A stretch of DNA of 64,000 nt from an uncultured Oscillospiraceae bacterium (GTDB lineage Bacteria > Bacillota > Clostridia > Oscillospirales > Oscillospiraceae): NCBI GenBank assembly GCA_910588625.1, contig CAJUQN010000006.1, positions 7,690 through 71,689 of the forward strand. The letters run 5' to 3'. The position numbers and the translations under genes were made by a program. Shown in pieces: positions 51,129-60,429 of this stretch. How positions within the stretch are numbered: position 1 is the stretch's first letter; each line of letters opens with the position of its first letter. Under the pieces are notes generated by a model, which did no database searches, was not told where the DNA came from, and saw nothing but the letters and a program-made list of their open reading frames with translations.

Positions 51129-51760
51129 ATCCAGGCAATCAAAAGTTTGAGATCACGGACATCGCCCACCCCGAGTACCCCTTCCTCCACCGCATCCGCG
51201 CCCTGCGGGACATCGGGACGGACGTGAAGGCCGGGGACCTGGGCGGTTTCGTGGAAGGCGAACATAACCTTTCCCATGAGGACGACGCCTGGATCTGCGA
51301 CGACGCTATCGCCGCCAACGGGGCGTTCGTGACGGATGGGACACTGATGCGGGATCAGGCGGTGATCTGCGGCGAAGCCCGCGCCTATAAAGCCGTGCTG
51401 TCCGGCTACGCCAGGGTGGAAGATCATGCCCGTGTGGACGGCGGGCGGATCGAGGACTGCGCCCGGCTGTCCGGCCACGGGATGGCCGCCGCCATCGCGC
51501 CGTCCAAGTACCCCATCCTCTCCGGCGAGTGTACCGTCCACGGCATCGTGTCGGGCAATGTGCTGGTGACCTCCCAGGCGGTGGTGCTAGGCGATGAAAC
51601 AATCGTGAATGAGGCCCTGGACCGTCTGGTGGTCACCGAACGTGGCCGCGGCATCGAACGCAGCCCGGACCGGGACAGACTGGTGCCCAGCGCGGAGTAT
51701 TTTGGGTACGACCCGCCGAAGCAGGGGCGGGGACGAGAGCGAAAGGAGGCCCAGCGGTGA
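51125..51760 (+). CDS. Hexapeptide beta-helix (YdcK-like) protein, copy 2
   Basis: 211 residues with the same opening (FEITDIAHPEYPFLHRIRAL, then RDIGTDVKAGDLGGFVEGEH) and beta-helix turns (AWICDDAIAANGAFV, RVEDHARVDGGRIED). It overlaps the stop of copy 1 by four bases. The copies diverge in the middle and tail, so this is an old duplication kept in both forms. Confidence 0.85.
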   Translation: MNPGNQKFEITDIAHPEYPFLHRIRALRDIGTDVKAGDLGGFVEGEHNLSHEDDAWICDDAIAANGAFVTDGTLMRDQAVICGEARAYKAVLSGYARVEDHARVDGGRIEDCARLSGHGMAAAIAPSKYPILSGECTVHGIVSGNVLVTSQAVVLGDETIVNEALDRLVVTERGRGIERSPDRDRLVPSAEYFGYDPPKQGRGRERKEAQR

Positions 51761-51962
51761 GCAATTTCTTTGAACAGGAGCTCCGCAAGCTGTTCGAGGA
51801 CGGAAAGATCATCCAAGACCCCAAGTTTGTGGGACGGGTCTGCCTGGGGGACCTGGGCGGCAGTCTTCGGGTGCGGGCAGAGTTCGTGACCACAGGTTAC
51901 GCAGACCACTATGAGGCTCTGCGGCTGACGGTGCTGAAGCGCACAGAGGGCGAGGTGGATAG
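51757..51962 (+). pseudogene. N-terminal half of an ICE gene, broken near 51962
   Basis: About 68 native residues: MSNFFEQELRKLFEDGKII, FVGRVCLGDLGGSLRVRAEF and ADHYEALRLTVLKRTEGEVD. GTG start overlaps the previous stop, GAAAGGAGG upstream. From 51963 the frame runs through the antisense of a Cna-B repeat and then into a sense Cna-B gene, so the 1320-residue reading frame to 55719 is a chimera. The matching C-terminal half appears to be at 43107-43355 on the minus strand. Confidence 0.78.
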
Positions 51963-51965
51963 GCT

Positions 51966-52258
51966 TAACCACCTTGAGGGTGGGCTTGAGGATGTTGGTG
52001 AGCTCGATGGTGGTGGTGTGGTCCGGCTCCAGCTGCACCACATGGACGGTGTCGTCGTGGACGTAATTGGGGGCGGGCTCCACCTCATAGACCTTGTAGG
52101 CCCCGGGACGAAGGTTCTCCCAGAAGATCACGCCGTCCTTGTCCGTCTGGCGCTGGTCGGTGAAGCCGCCGTCTACCTCCTCAATTTTGAAGGTAACGCC
52201 GGGGATGGGCTGGTTGGTTTGCCGGTCCCGCTTCACCAGCCGGACGCCGGGGAGCTTG
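51966..52258 (-). pseudogene. Single Cna-B repeat on the minus strand, both ends missing
   Basis: Read on the minus strand: FVNSKLPGVRLVKRDRQTNQ, PIPGVTFKIEEVDGGFTDQR, GAYKVYEVEPAPNYVHDDTV, then TTTIELTNILKPTLKVVK. This is one complete Cna-B repeat of the style seen at 1700-2000. It has no start codon context and no stop of its own. It meets the plus-strand Cna-B gene head-to-head at ~52258 and the broken ICE gene at ~51963. Confidence 0.82.
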
Positions 52259-55200
52259 GAATTGACAAAATCACCATCCTGAAGCGGGACGCCGTGACCA
52301 AGAAGCCCCTGCGGGGCGCGGAATTTTTGGTGACGGACAGCTCCGGCCATGTGATTGGCCCCAACAACGGTCTCTACACCACCGGCACCGACGGCACCGT
52401 CACTGTCACCGGGCTGGCCCCCAATTCCACCATCGTGGTGTCCGAGAAAAAGGCCCCTGTGGGCTACATCCTGGATGAGACCCCGAAAAATATCGTGGTG
52501 CGCTCCGGTGTGGCCAACAGCTTGATTTTTGATAACGAACCCGGCACCACCCTGATTATTCGGAAGTTTATTGAGGGCACCGAAAACGAACCGCTCTCCG
52601 GTGTCTGCTTCAAGGTGGTGGACGGCTCCGGCGCGGCAGTTGGCCCGGACGATGGGGTGTATTACACCGACAAGGCGGGCGAGATCGTGCTGGAGGGCAT
52701 CGAGCCGGGCACCACCGTCATTGCCCGCGAGGTCAAGACCGTGGAGGGCTATGTGTTGGACGGCACCCCCCAGGACATCAAGATCGTGGGCGGTCAGGTG
52801 CAGCAGCTCACCTTCTGGAACAAGCGGGCGGGCACCTTGGTAATCCAGAAGAAGGACAAGATTTCCGGCGCGATGATCCCCGGCGCTCAGTTCCAGCTCA
52901 CCTACGCCAATGGCGGCTATGTGGACAATGACAACGGCCATCTGTCCAGCAATGGCCTCTACACCACTGACGATAAGGGGGAGATCCGCATCAACGGCAT
53001 CGTGGGCACTGTGGTGGCGAAGGAGGTCAAACCCGCCCCGGGCTATGTGATCGACAGCGGCACACAGACGCAGACGGTCACGGTGAATCCGCTGGACACG
53101 CAGACGTTGACCTTCCTCAACGAACCCCTGTGCAGCCTCACCATCACCAAGCTGGATTCTGTCACTGGGAAGCCCATCCCCGGCACCTCCTTCGAGGTGC
53201 GGGACGGCAGCGGCGCGGTACTGGCCCGCTGTACCACCGGGAAGGACGGCACCGCCACCGTCACCGGGCTTGTCCCTGGCAGCACTGTTGTGGTGTCAGA
53301 AGTCAGTGTGCCCAGCGGCTATGTGCTGGACACCACGCCCAAGACCATCATTGTGAAAAATGGTGCGAACACCCTGACCGACAGTTCCAACGGCACCGTG
53401 ACCAATCCGGGCACCACCCCTGGCGGCAGCACCGGAACTGGCAACGGCAATGACCTCACCTTTGAAAATGACCCCAAGCAGACCTTGACGATTCATAAGT
53501 ACATCGAGGGCACCGCCAATGAGCCGCTGGCTGGTGTGGCCTTTAAGGTGGTGGATGGGAGCGGCGCTCCTGTGGGCCCCAGCGATGGCACGTTCTACAC
53601 CGATTCCAAGGGCGAAATTGTCATTGAAGGGCTGGAACCCGGCACCACCATCACCGCCCGCGAGGTCAAGACCGTGGAGGGCTTCGTGCTGGACGGCATC
53701 CCCAAAAGCGTTCAAATCAAGGCAGGCCAGGGCGCTCCCGAGCTGACCTTCTGGAACGCAAGGGCGGGTGAGCTGGTGATCCGCAAGCTGGATTCCGTGA
53801 CCAAGCAGCCCTTGGCCGGGGTGGAGTTCCAGCTTACCTACGCTGGCGGCGGCTATGTGGACAACGCCAACGGGCACCTGTCCTCTAACGGCCTCTACAC
53901 CACCGACGCCAACGGCGAAATCCGTATTTCCGGCGTCACCGGCACCATCGTGGTCAAGGAAACCCGAACCATCGACGGGTACACCATCGACCCGGCCACC
54001 TGCACCCAGACCGTCACGGTCAACCCGGCGGACACGCAGACGTTGACGTTTTACAACGCCCCCAAGCAGACGCTGACCATTCAGAAATATGTGGACGGCA
54101 CCACCGACCCCATCCAGGGTGTGACGTTCCTGGTGACGGACAGCTCCGGCCAGTATGTGGGGCCGAATAACGGCGAGTATATCACTGACCGCAATGGCCG
54201 TATCGTAATCACCGACCTGACCCCCGGCACCACCATCACCGCCAAGGAAACCAAAACGGTGAGCGGCTATGTGCTGGATACCACGCCGCAGAGCATCCTC
54301 ATTAAAAGCGGAACCGCTCAGACGCTGACCTTCTTCAACAAGGCTGAGGGTGGGCTGGAGCTTATCAAGGTTTCCGAGGCCGACAGCACCCAGCGCATCC
54401 CCGGCACCACCTTTGAGATCAGGAAGAAGGACGGCGGGCTGGTGGACACTGTGACCACCGACAGCACAGGCCGCGTCCACGTCAACCTGGATGCCGGTGA
54501 TTACTACGCGCTGGAGACAGAAGCAGCCCAGGGCTTTAAGCTGGACGATACGCCCCACTATTTCACCGTCCAGGACGGGAAAACCACCACTCTGACGGTG
54601 AAAAACAAGCCCTTCTCCGGCATTTTGATTCACAAGACCGATTCTGTCACCGGCAAGGGCATCTATGGCGTGACCTTCCTGCTCTACGATAGCACCAACA
54701 CCCCCATTGGGCAATACACTTCGGACAATTCCGGCTATGTCTACATTGAGAACCTGACCGCCTCGGGCCGCTACTATCTGCGCGAATTGGAGAATGAGGG
54801 ATATATCCCCGACACGCAGATGAAAACAGTGTATGTCACCGCTGGCGAGACTACGCTGATCGAATGGAAGAATACGCCCATCACCGCCCAAATCCAGATC
54901 ACGAAAAAATCCGCCGACTACAACTCCACCAACGGCCTCCCCGCCGGGACGCTGCTGGAGGGCGCTGTTTTTGAGATTCGGGACAAGGCCGGAAATCTGG
55001 TGGACACTATCAAGAGTGACAGCCGGGGTGTGGCCACGTCCAAGCCCCTGCCATTGGGCCGCTATACCATCCGGGAGACAAAAGCACCGGCGAATTATGG
55101 CATCAGCGGCCAGGACTTGACCGCCTACCTGGAACACGCTGGGGAGATCGTCCGCTTTGAGGTCACGAATAAGGCCCTGTCCACCGGCGTGTCCATCACC

Positions 55201-55719
55201 AAGACCGGCCCCAAGCAGATCATGGTGGGCCAGCCGGTGCGCTACGTGTTCAGCGACATCGCCAACCGATCCAACGTTATGCTCACGTCCTTCTACTGGC
55301 GGGACACCCTGCCCGCAGAGGTGCGGCTGGACACGGTGGTGACGGGCACCTACAACTTCCCCGGCACCTATAAGATCACCTACCGGGTAAACGGCGGCGA
55401 ACCCCGGACGCTGGCGGATAACCTGTCCACACAGAAGAACTACACCCTGGCGGCGTCCGCTACCGCCCTGGGGCTGGCCTCCAACGAGCGCGTCACCGAG
55501 ATCATGTTCGTGTTCGGGCAGGCTCCCGGCGGCTTTGCCCAGGTGGAGAAGCCCATGCTGTACTGCACCGCCGTCAAGAGCATCGCGTCCGCCTCCTTTG
55601 TGAACGTGGCCGATGTGGGCGGCGTGTATGGCGGCGTTTGGGTGCAGGCTGTCTCCCGGTGGGTGACGAATGTGTACGGCAAGCCCATCGTGCCCTCCCT
55701 GCCCAAGACGGGCTATTAA
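52259..55719 (+). pseudogene. Large Cna-B adhesin, 3' ~1150 codons, native start missing
   Basis: It begins at KITILKRDAVTKKPLRGAEF without a native start. About ten Cna-B repeats follow (TLIIRK, TLVIQKK, SLTITK, TLTIHK, ELVIRK, TLTIQK, GLELIK, GILIHK, IQITKK). A C-terminal region comes next (TGVSITKTGPKQIMVGQPVR, SFYWRDTLPAEVRLD, then QKNYTLAASATALG). The end is PSLPKTGY with no membrane helix or basic tail. Long stretches are near-identical to the fragment at 43368-45140. With no signal peptide in place it is unlikely to be displayed from this arrangement. Confidence 0.8.
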
Positions 55720-55729
55720 CATCAACTCT

Positions 55730-55768
55730 TTGCTCCGCGCCGTCCGCACTCCGGGCGGCGCGGAGCAA
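55730..55768. terminator. Hairpin after the large Cna-B gene
   Basis: TTGCTCCGCGCCG/CGGCGCGGAGCAA arms with a short internal CC/GG pair. No T-run on the plus strand (CTAGATACG). Confidence 0.6.
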
Positions 55769-55828
55769 CTAGATACGCCCACTGGCACTGGCTGCTTTTG
55801 CCGCTGCTGAGATGGCTGGAGAGGAGGA

Positions 55829-56836
55829 ATGATTGAGATATATCCTGGGCACGAACACTGTTGGAACATCTATACACACGGCAGGCCGGACATTTGTTCC
55901 CCTATTGGCAGGGCACAGTATATGCTCACCAAGTATTGTTATATTGCGAATAGAAGTCCAGATAAGTGGAGGCTTTTGTGCCGATATGCCAATACGGTTC
56001 AGAAGGAAAGTGAACTTTTGGATTTGAGGCATCTGGCGCAGTTCCTGGAAAACCGCGCCTTGGGCCTGACGTATGGCGTTAGTGACGCTACGGCAGCAAT
56101 TCAAGCGGAACAAGTGATTGTGATGCGTTCAGCCCCCGAATATGCCAGGGACTGTGGGCATGATATTTCTCCTGCCGCTTCATTCCTGATAAGGTCCGAG
56201 CCGGAGGACCATCATTTATCACAAGGCGTCCGAAACCTGATATTAACCTACGCATATTTCTTTGGCAGTCCCGCCGCAATGGAGCGTTTTACGGACAGCG
56301 TTAAAACGGGTCGCATTTCAGGCCGGGATATTGCCGCCGCCTGTGCCAGCATTGAGGATGCCAATTTGGAATGGGCCGGTTTGGATAAAATGGAAGGGGT
56401 AGAACTGTACGTCGAGGAGCGGCCCGCGTTCCAATTCGACTTCAAGGACAGTATGAATCCTTGGAAAACCTATCCCCGCTTTGCCATGTATCAGGATTCC
56501 ATGCCGGAAAAAGCGGTTCTGCTCCAAAACGGAACGGTTTTGCTTCCCTGTTCTGACGACTGGGATCGGTGGCAGTCTGACCTGCGGAGAATTGACGGGA
56601 CCTTTACCAGCCCGCGATATTTTATGGAAGCTGGACAGAATTGCTTCATAGCAGAAGAACGAGTTGAGATCACGCAGGATTTAGCGATATCAATGGAAGA
56701 TAACGCCACGCTGACGCATCCCTGTGATAGTAAAACGGAGAAGCGGTCTATACGGGAAATATTGCGGGCTGCGGTGTGGGAGGTCAGCCAGTGCCCGCCC
56801 TCAAAAGAACCGCCCAAAGGGGGTGAGGCCCGTTAA
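55829..56836 (+). CDS. Conserved hypothetical protein of the second element
   Basis: 335 residues from ATG 55829, although GAGGAGGA is very close, so a later start (for example MLTKYCYIANRS) is possible. YGVSDATAAIQAEQVIVMRS, NLILTYAYFFGSPAAMERF and AAACASIEDANLEWAGLDKM are notable. A beta-rich second half includes EKAVLLQNGTVLLPCSDDWD. I do not recognise a domain. It lies upstream of PcfB and VirD4, a slot often filled by unknown ICE genes. Confidence 0.7.
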   Translation: MIEIYPGHEHCWNIYTHGRPDICSPIGRAQYMLTKYCYIANRSPDKWRLLCRYANTVQKESELLDLRHLAQFLENRALGLTYGVSDATAAIQAEQVIVMRSAPEYARDCGHDISPAASFLIRSEPEDHHLSQGVRNLILTYAYFFGSPAAMERFTDSVKTGRISGRDIAAACASIEDANLEWAGLDKMEGVELYVEERPAFQFDFKDSMNPWKTYPRFAMYQDSMPEKAVLLQNGTVLLPCSDDWDRWQSDLRRIDGTFTSPRYFMEAGQNCFIAEERVEITQDLAISMEDNATLTHPCDSKTEKRSIREILRAAVWEVSQCPPSKEPPKGGEAR

Positions 56837-56872
56837 TGCCGTCCAGCCCGATTTTGAAAGGAGGAAATCACC

Positions 56873-57352
56873 ATGCAGGACGAAGTGCGGGACAAATCCG
56901 TGGCATTCGTTATCAGCGTGGGCAAAACAGGCGGCAGGTTCACCGCCGACCTGCTGAGAACGGCCATGCGCCGCTATCTGGAGCAGTCCCGGCGCCCCCA
57001 GGCCCACCATGGGAAGCAGACGGTGAAGCAGCTTGTGGAGCAGGGCGCGGGGGTCCGGAATATTGAGATCACCGATAAAAATATCAAGTCCTTTGAGCGG
57101 GTGGCCCGGAAGTACGGCGTGGATTTTGCGCTGAAAAAAGATCCTGCCGAGGGCAAATACCTGGTTTTCTTCAAATCCAGGGACGCGGACGCACTCAACG
57201 CCGCCTTTGCCGAGTACACCGCCAAGACCATGGGCCGCAGTATCCCTAAGAAGCCCTCCCTGCTGGCCCGCCTCAGCCACTTCAAAGAAGTGGCAAAGCA
57301 GATGGCCCAGGATCGGGCGAAGAACCGGGAGAAGGGGGAGATGGAGCGGTGA
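56873..57352 (+). CDS. pcfB: PcfB-family protein (DUF3801) of the second element
   Basis: 159 residues from ATG 56873 (AAAGGAGGAAATCACC). VGKTGGRFTADLLRTAMRRY, IEITDKNIKSFERVARKYGV and GKYLVFFKSRDADALNAAF are the DUF3801 core. Unlike the first copy (31993-32820) it has a short tail. Its stop overlaps the virD4 start (GTGA). A second, divergent PcfB shows that two different conjugation systems are in the window. Confidence 0.92.
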   Translation: MQDEVRDKSVAFVISVGKTGGRFTADLLRTAMRRYLEQSRRPQAHHGKQTVKQLVEQGAGVRNIEITDKNIKSFERVARKYGVDFALKKDPAEGKYLVFFKSRDADALNAAFAEYTAKTMGRSIPKKPSLLARLSHFKEVAKQMAQDRAKNREKGEMER

Positions 57353-57647
57353 AGCTGGATGTGAAGAAGTTCCTGCTTCAAAACTTCCCCTATGTGTTCC
57401 TGTTCTGGTTCTTTGACCGGGTGGGCGAGGGCTGGCGGCTGGCGGAAGGGGCCGACGTGGTGGAGCAGGCTATGGGCATGGTGTCCGGGCTGGGTCCGCT
57501 CATCACCGGACACCCCCTGCCCAGCTTCCACCCCCAGGACCTGCTTGTGGGGCTGATCGGAGCTGTGGCCGTCCGGCTGGCGGTGTATTTCAAGGCGCAG
57601 AACGCCAAGAAATACCGCCGGGGTGTAGAGTATGGGTCGGCCCGTTG
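57349..57647 (+). pseudogene. virD4: virD4 of the second element, 5' part, split by transposon
   Basis: Codons 1-99: two TM segments (FPYVFLFWFFDRVG, then DLLVGLIGAVAVRLAVYF) and the conserved entry KKYRRGVEYGSAR, after which VirD4 proteins continue W-G-x-P-x-D-I-A-P. Here a TGA follows in transposon sequence. The continuation WGGPKDIAPFIDPKF is at 62896. Confidence 0.92.
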
Positions 57648-57702
57648 AGGTGCATAATCTTAACTGTAAGCAACACCTATATTGACGCAGGAGGGTATGC
57701 AC

Positions 57703-59547
57703 ATGAATGATTACAGCAAAATCACAGCCCTTTACTCCCGCCTATCAGTGGGGGACGAGGACAGGGACGGCGGCGAAAGCAACTCCATACAGAACCAGAA
57801 GAAATTTCTGGAAAGCTATGCCAGACAGTTAAAATTAACCAATATCCGGCACTACATTGACGATGACGAAAGCGGCAGATTTTTTGACCGTTCTGCCTAC
57901 TCCCGCATGATAGAGGACGTGGAAAACGGCAAAGTCGGCGTGTGCATTATGAAAGACATGACCCGTTGGGGGCGCGACTATCTCCAAGTGGGAAACGCTA
58001 TGGAGATTTTCCGCAGAAACAACGTGCGCTTTATCGCGGTAAACAACGGGATAGACAGCGAAAAGCCCGACACATTGGAGTTTGCGCCGTTCATCAACAT
58101 CATGTCAGAGTGGTACGCAAGGGACATCAGCAAGAAAGTAAAAACGGGTATCCGCACAAAAGGCACAAGCGGAAAGCCAATCGCAACCGAAGCCCCTTAC
58201 GGATATGTCAAAGACCCCGACAACAAGGATTTTTGGTTGATTGACGAAGAAGCCGCCGAAGTTGTCCGCTTGATTTTCCGCCTGTTTCTGGACGGGAAAA
58301 ACCGAAACCAGATTGCCGTATATCTGAAAAATGAGCAAATCCCGACACCCACATTCTACATGAAAGACCGGGGGCGGGGAACGGCAAAAAGCAGGACGCT
58401 GAACGAGGAAAACCGCTACAAATGGAATAAGGCGACCTTGACCCGTATCCTCACAAGGCAGGAGTATTGCGGCGACGTTGTAAACTTCAAGACCACAAAG
58501 CATTTCCGCGACAAACGAAACCACTATGTAGACAAAAGCCAGTGGCAGATTACCGAAAATGTCCATGCGCCGGTTATCGACCGCACTGATTTTGAAAACG
58601 TACAGCGGATTTTAGAAAACGCCCCTGTCAAGCGACCAAACGGGGACGGGGAAATCCACCCTTTGTCGGGCTTGCTTTTCTGTAAGGACTGCGGCGCAAA
58701 AATGCACATACGGATAGATTACAGGAACGGCGGCAAGCGGCATATCGCCTATTGCAGTGAGTACCACAAGGGAAAAGCCAGAAATCCGAAGTGCCATTCC
58801 CCGCACATCATGGACGCGGATTTACTCATGCAGACCGTTTCGGACGTGCTGAAAAAAATCGCGGAATACTCCATCAGCAACCGGGCAGACTTTGAAGCCT
58901 TAGTGAAAAAGAGCCTTGCCGTACAGCAGACCGACCAGACAAAGAAACAGCAAAAGCGCGTCCCGCAAATCACAACGCGGCTTGAACAAATCGAAAAGGT
59001 TCTGGATAAGCTGTACGAGGATAACGCCCTCGGCACGATTGAGCAAGACCGTTATGAGCAGATGTCGCGGAAGTATTCGGAAGAATATTATACGCTGAAA
59101 GAGGAACTTGCGGAAATCAAAGAACAGCTATCCGCTTTTGAGAACGCGGGAGGGCGGGCGCAGAGGTTTGTGAAGCTGACAGAACGATACGCCGATTTTG
59201 CCGAACTCACCCCCGCCATTCTCAACGAGTTTATCAGCAGGATTGAAGTGCATGAGCGCGACCAGAAACGGGCGAGATATGCCATTCAGCATATCGGGAT
59301 ATACTTCAACCATATCGGCAGATTTGAGAACGAACTGACACAGCTTGCAGAGCCGACAGAGCAGGAAATCAAAAAAATGCGGGAGGAAATCGAAGAAGCG
59401 AAAAAGGAAAAGAGCCGCGCCTACCACCGGGAATATTCCAGAGCCTACCGCGCTAAAAATATTGAAAAGCAACGGGAGTATGACCGTATCAAAGCGCGGG
59501 AATACCGGGCAAGGAAAAAGGCGCAAGCCGCCGCGACTACACAATAA
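57703..59547 (+). CDS. Large serine recombinase of the transposon (TnpX-like)
   Basis: 614 residues from ATG 57703 (CAGGAGGG). Catalytic domain ALYSRLSVGDEDRDGGESNS with the nucleophile Ser, SGRFFDRSAYSRMIEDVENG and MKDMTRWGRDYLQVG. Then the recombinase domain (APYGYVKDPDNKDFWLIDEE, ILTRQEYCGDVVNF), a zinc ribbon (CKDCGAKMH...CSEYHKG), a long coiled coil and a DUF4368-like basic tail (FARYAIQHIGIYFNHIG-type). It excises and inserts the transposon. Confidence 0.94.
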   Translation: MNDYSKITALYSRLSVGDEDRDGGESNSIQNQKKFLESYARQLKLTNIRHYIDDDESGRFFDRSAYSRMIEDVENGKVGVCIMKDMTRWGRDYLQVGNAMEIFRRNNVRFIAVNNGIDSEKPDTLEFAPFINIMSEWYARDISKKVKTGIRTKGTSGKPIATEAPYGYVKDPDNKDFWLIDEEAAEVVRLIFRLFLDGKNRNQIAVYLKNEQIPTPTFYMKDRGRGTAKSRTLNEENRYKWNKATLTRILTRQEYCGDVVNFKTTKHFRDKRNHYVDKSQWQITENVHAPVIDRTDFENVQRILENAPVKRPNGDGEIHPLSGLLFCKDCGAKMHIRIDYRNGGKRHIAYCSEYHKGKARNPKCHSPHIMDADLLMQTVSDVLKKIAEYSISNRADFEALVKKSLAVQQTDQTKKQQKRVPQITTRLEQIEKVLDKLYEDNALGTIEQDRYEQMSRKYSEEYYTLKEELAEIKEQLSAFENAGGRAQRFVKLTERYADFAELTPAILNEFISRIEVHERDQKRARYAIQHIGIYFNHIGRFENELTQLAEPTEQEIKKMREEIEEAKKEKSRAYHREYSRAYRAKNIEKQREYDRIKAREYRARKKAQAAATTQ

Positions 59548-59625
59548 AACCGAATAACCGACAGCCGAGAGGGATTTTCCAATTACGGGAAATCCCTTTT
59601 TCGCGCCACAGAAAGGAGCGACCTA

Positions 59626-59793
59626 TTGACAGAAAAGAAAGAAACGCCCACCCCGCCCCGAAAGCCGGACGGTATCATCACAACGCAGAGGAACGGGCAG
59701 ACCATTGTTGCGGAGTTGTTTTTCAACCACAGCAGCACAGAAACATTCCGCGACAAGCTGCTGAAAATGATACTTGCCGACAAGCAGGAATAA
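59626..59793 (+). CDS. tnpW: TnpW-family transposon protein
   Basis: 55 residues, TTG start behind AAAGGAGCGACCTA. KPDGIITTQRNGQTIVAELF, then FNHSSTETFRDKLLKMILAD is the TnpW signature. Function in transposition is unknown. Downstream (59812-59862) is a short run of imperfect CCATTCC/CATCCAATC direct repeats. Confidence 0.9.
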   Translation: MTEKKETPTPPRKPDGIITTQRNGQTIVAELFFNHSSTETFRDKLLKMILADKQE

Positions 59794-59886
59794 AACGGGA
59801 AAACGGTTATCTGTAAAAATCCATTCCATTCCCATCCAATCCTATCCCATCCAATCCATACCAGACATGAAAGGAGCGATTGACCC

Positions 59887-60282
59887 GTGGCAAAGACCAA
59901 AGCCGAAAAAATCACGAGCATTGAGGAAGAAATCCGACAGCTTGAAAACAGGCGCAGACAGCTTGTGCAGGAGCAAAAGGCACAGGAGCGCAAGGACAGG
60001 ACAAAACGCCTATGCCGCCGCATGGGGCTTTTTGAAAGCCTTGTCCCCGACACCATACCGCTGACAGAGGAACAATTCAAGACATTCCTTGAAAAAACTG
60101 TAATGACCGACCACGCCCGCCGCATACTGGACGAATTGACCGCCCAGAACGCCCCCACAGCCCCCGTACAGGGCACAGAAACGGCGGCACAGGGTAACAC
60201 ACTACACACCGCCCAAACCGCCCATAAAGCCCGCGAAGGCGGCGCAGACGGGAGCATGAACGGGGGCGGCTTACAAGGGTAA
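59887..60282 (+). CDS. DUF3847-family protein
   Basis: 131 residues, GTG start. The N-terminal coiled coil AEKITSIEEEIRQLENRRRQ is followed by RKDRTKRLCRRMGLFESLVP, the DUF3847 core, and a low-complexity tail. Commonly found between TnpW and the relaxase in these transposons. Confidence 0.9.
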   Translation: MAKTKAEKITSIEEEIRQLENRRRQLVQEQKAQERKDRTKRLCRRMGLFESLVPDTIPLTEEQFKTFLEKTVMTDHARRILDELTAQNAPTAPVQGTETAAQGNTLHTAQTAHKAREGGADGSMNGGGLQG

Positions 60283-60297
60283 CGGGCTTACGCCCCT

Positions 60298-60390
60298 ACC
60301 CTTGCCAAAAAGCAAGGGCGCACTTATATACCACATGAGATGTGGTATGTGCGGTCTTGCAGACGGCGTTTTGTGCCTGTCGGCACAAAA
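60298..60390. other. Candidate oriT of the transposon
   Basis: Three dyads directly upstream of the relaxase: CCCTTGC/GCAAGGG near 60298-60317, ATACCACAT-gag-ATGTGGTAT (60328-60348) and TTTTGTGCC-tgtc-GGCACAAAA (60369-60390). This is the position and structure expected for the mobilisation origin. Confidence 0.65.
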
Positions 60391-60429
60391 GAGAACGGCG
60401 GGAGTTACCCGCAGAAAGGAGCGCGGCGC

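Noticed and set aside
51757..55719. A single 1320-residue protein combining an ICE domain and Cna-B repeats
   Set aside because: The middle ~98 codons are the exact antisense of a Cna-B repeat and have no sense homology. The continuous frame is accidental in GC-rich repeats.
59812..59862. CRISPR-like repeats (CCATTCC/CATCCAATC) after TnpW
   Set aside because: The units are too short and irregular, without spacers or cas genes. They are a local simple repeat.
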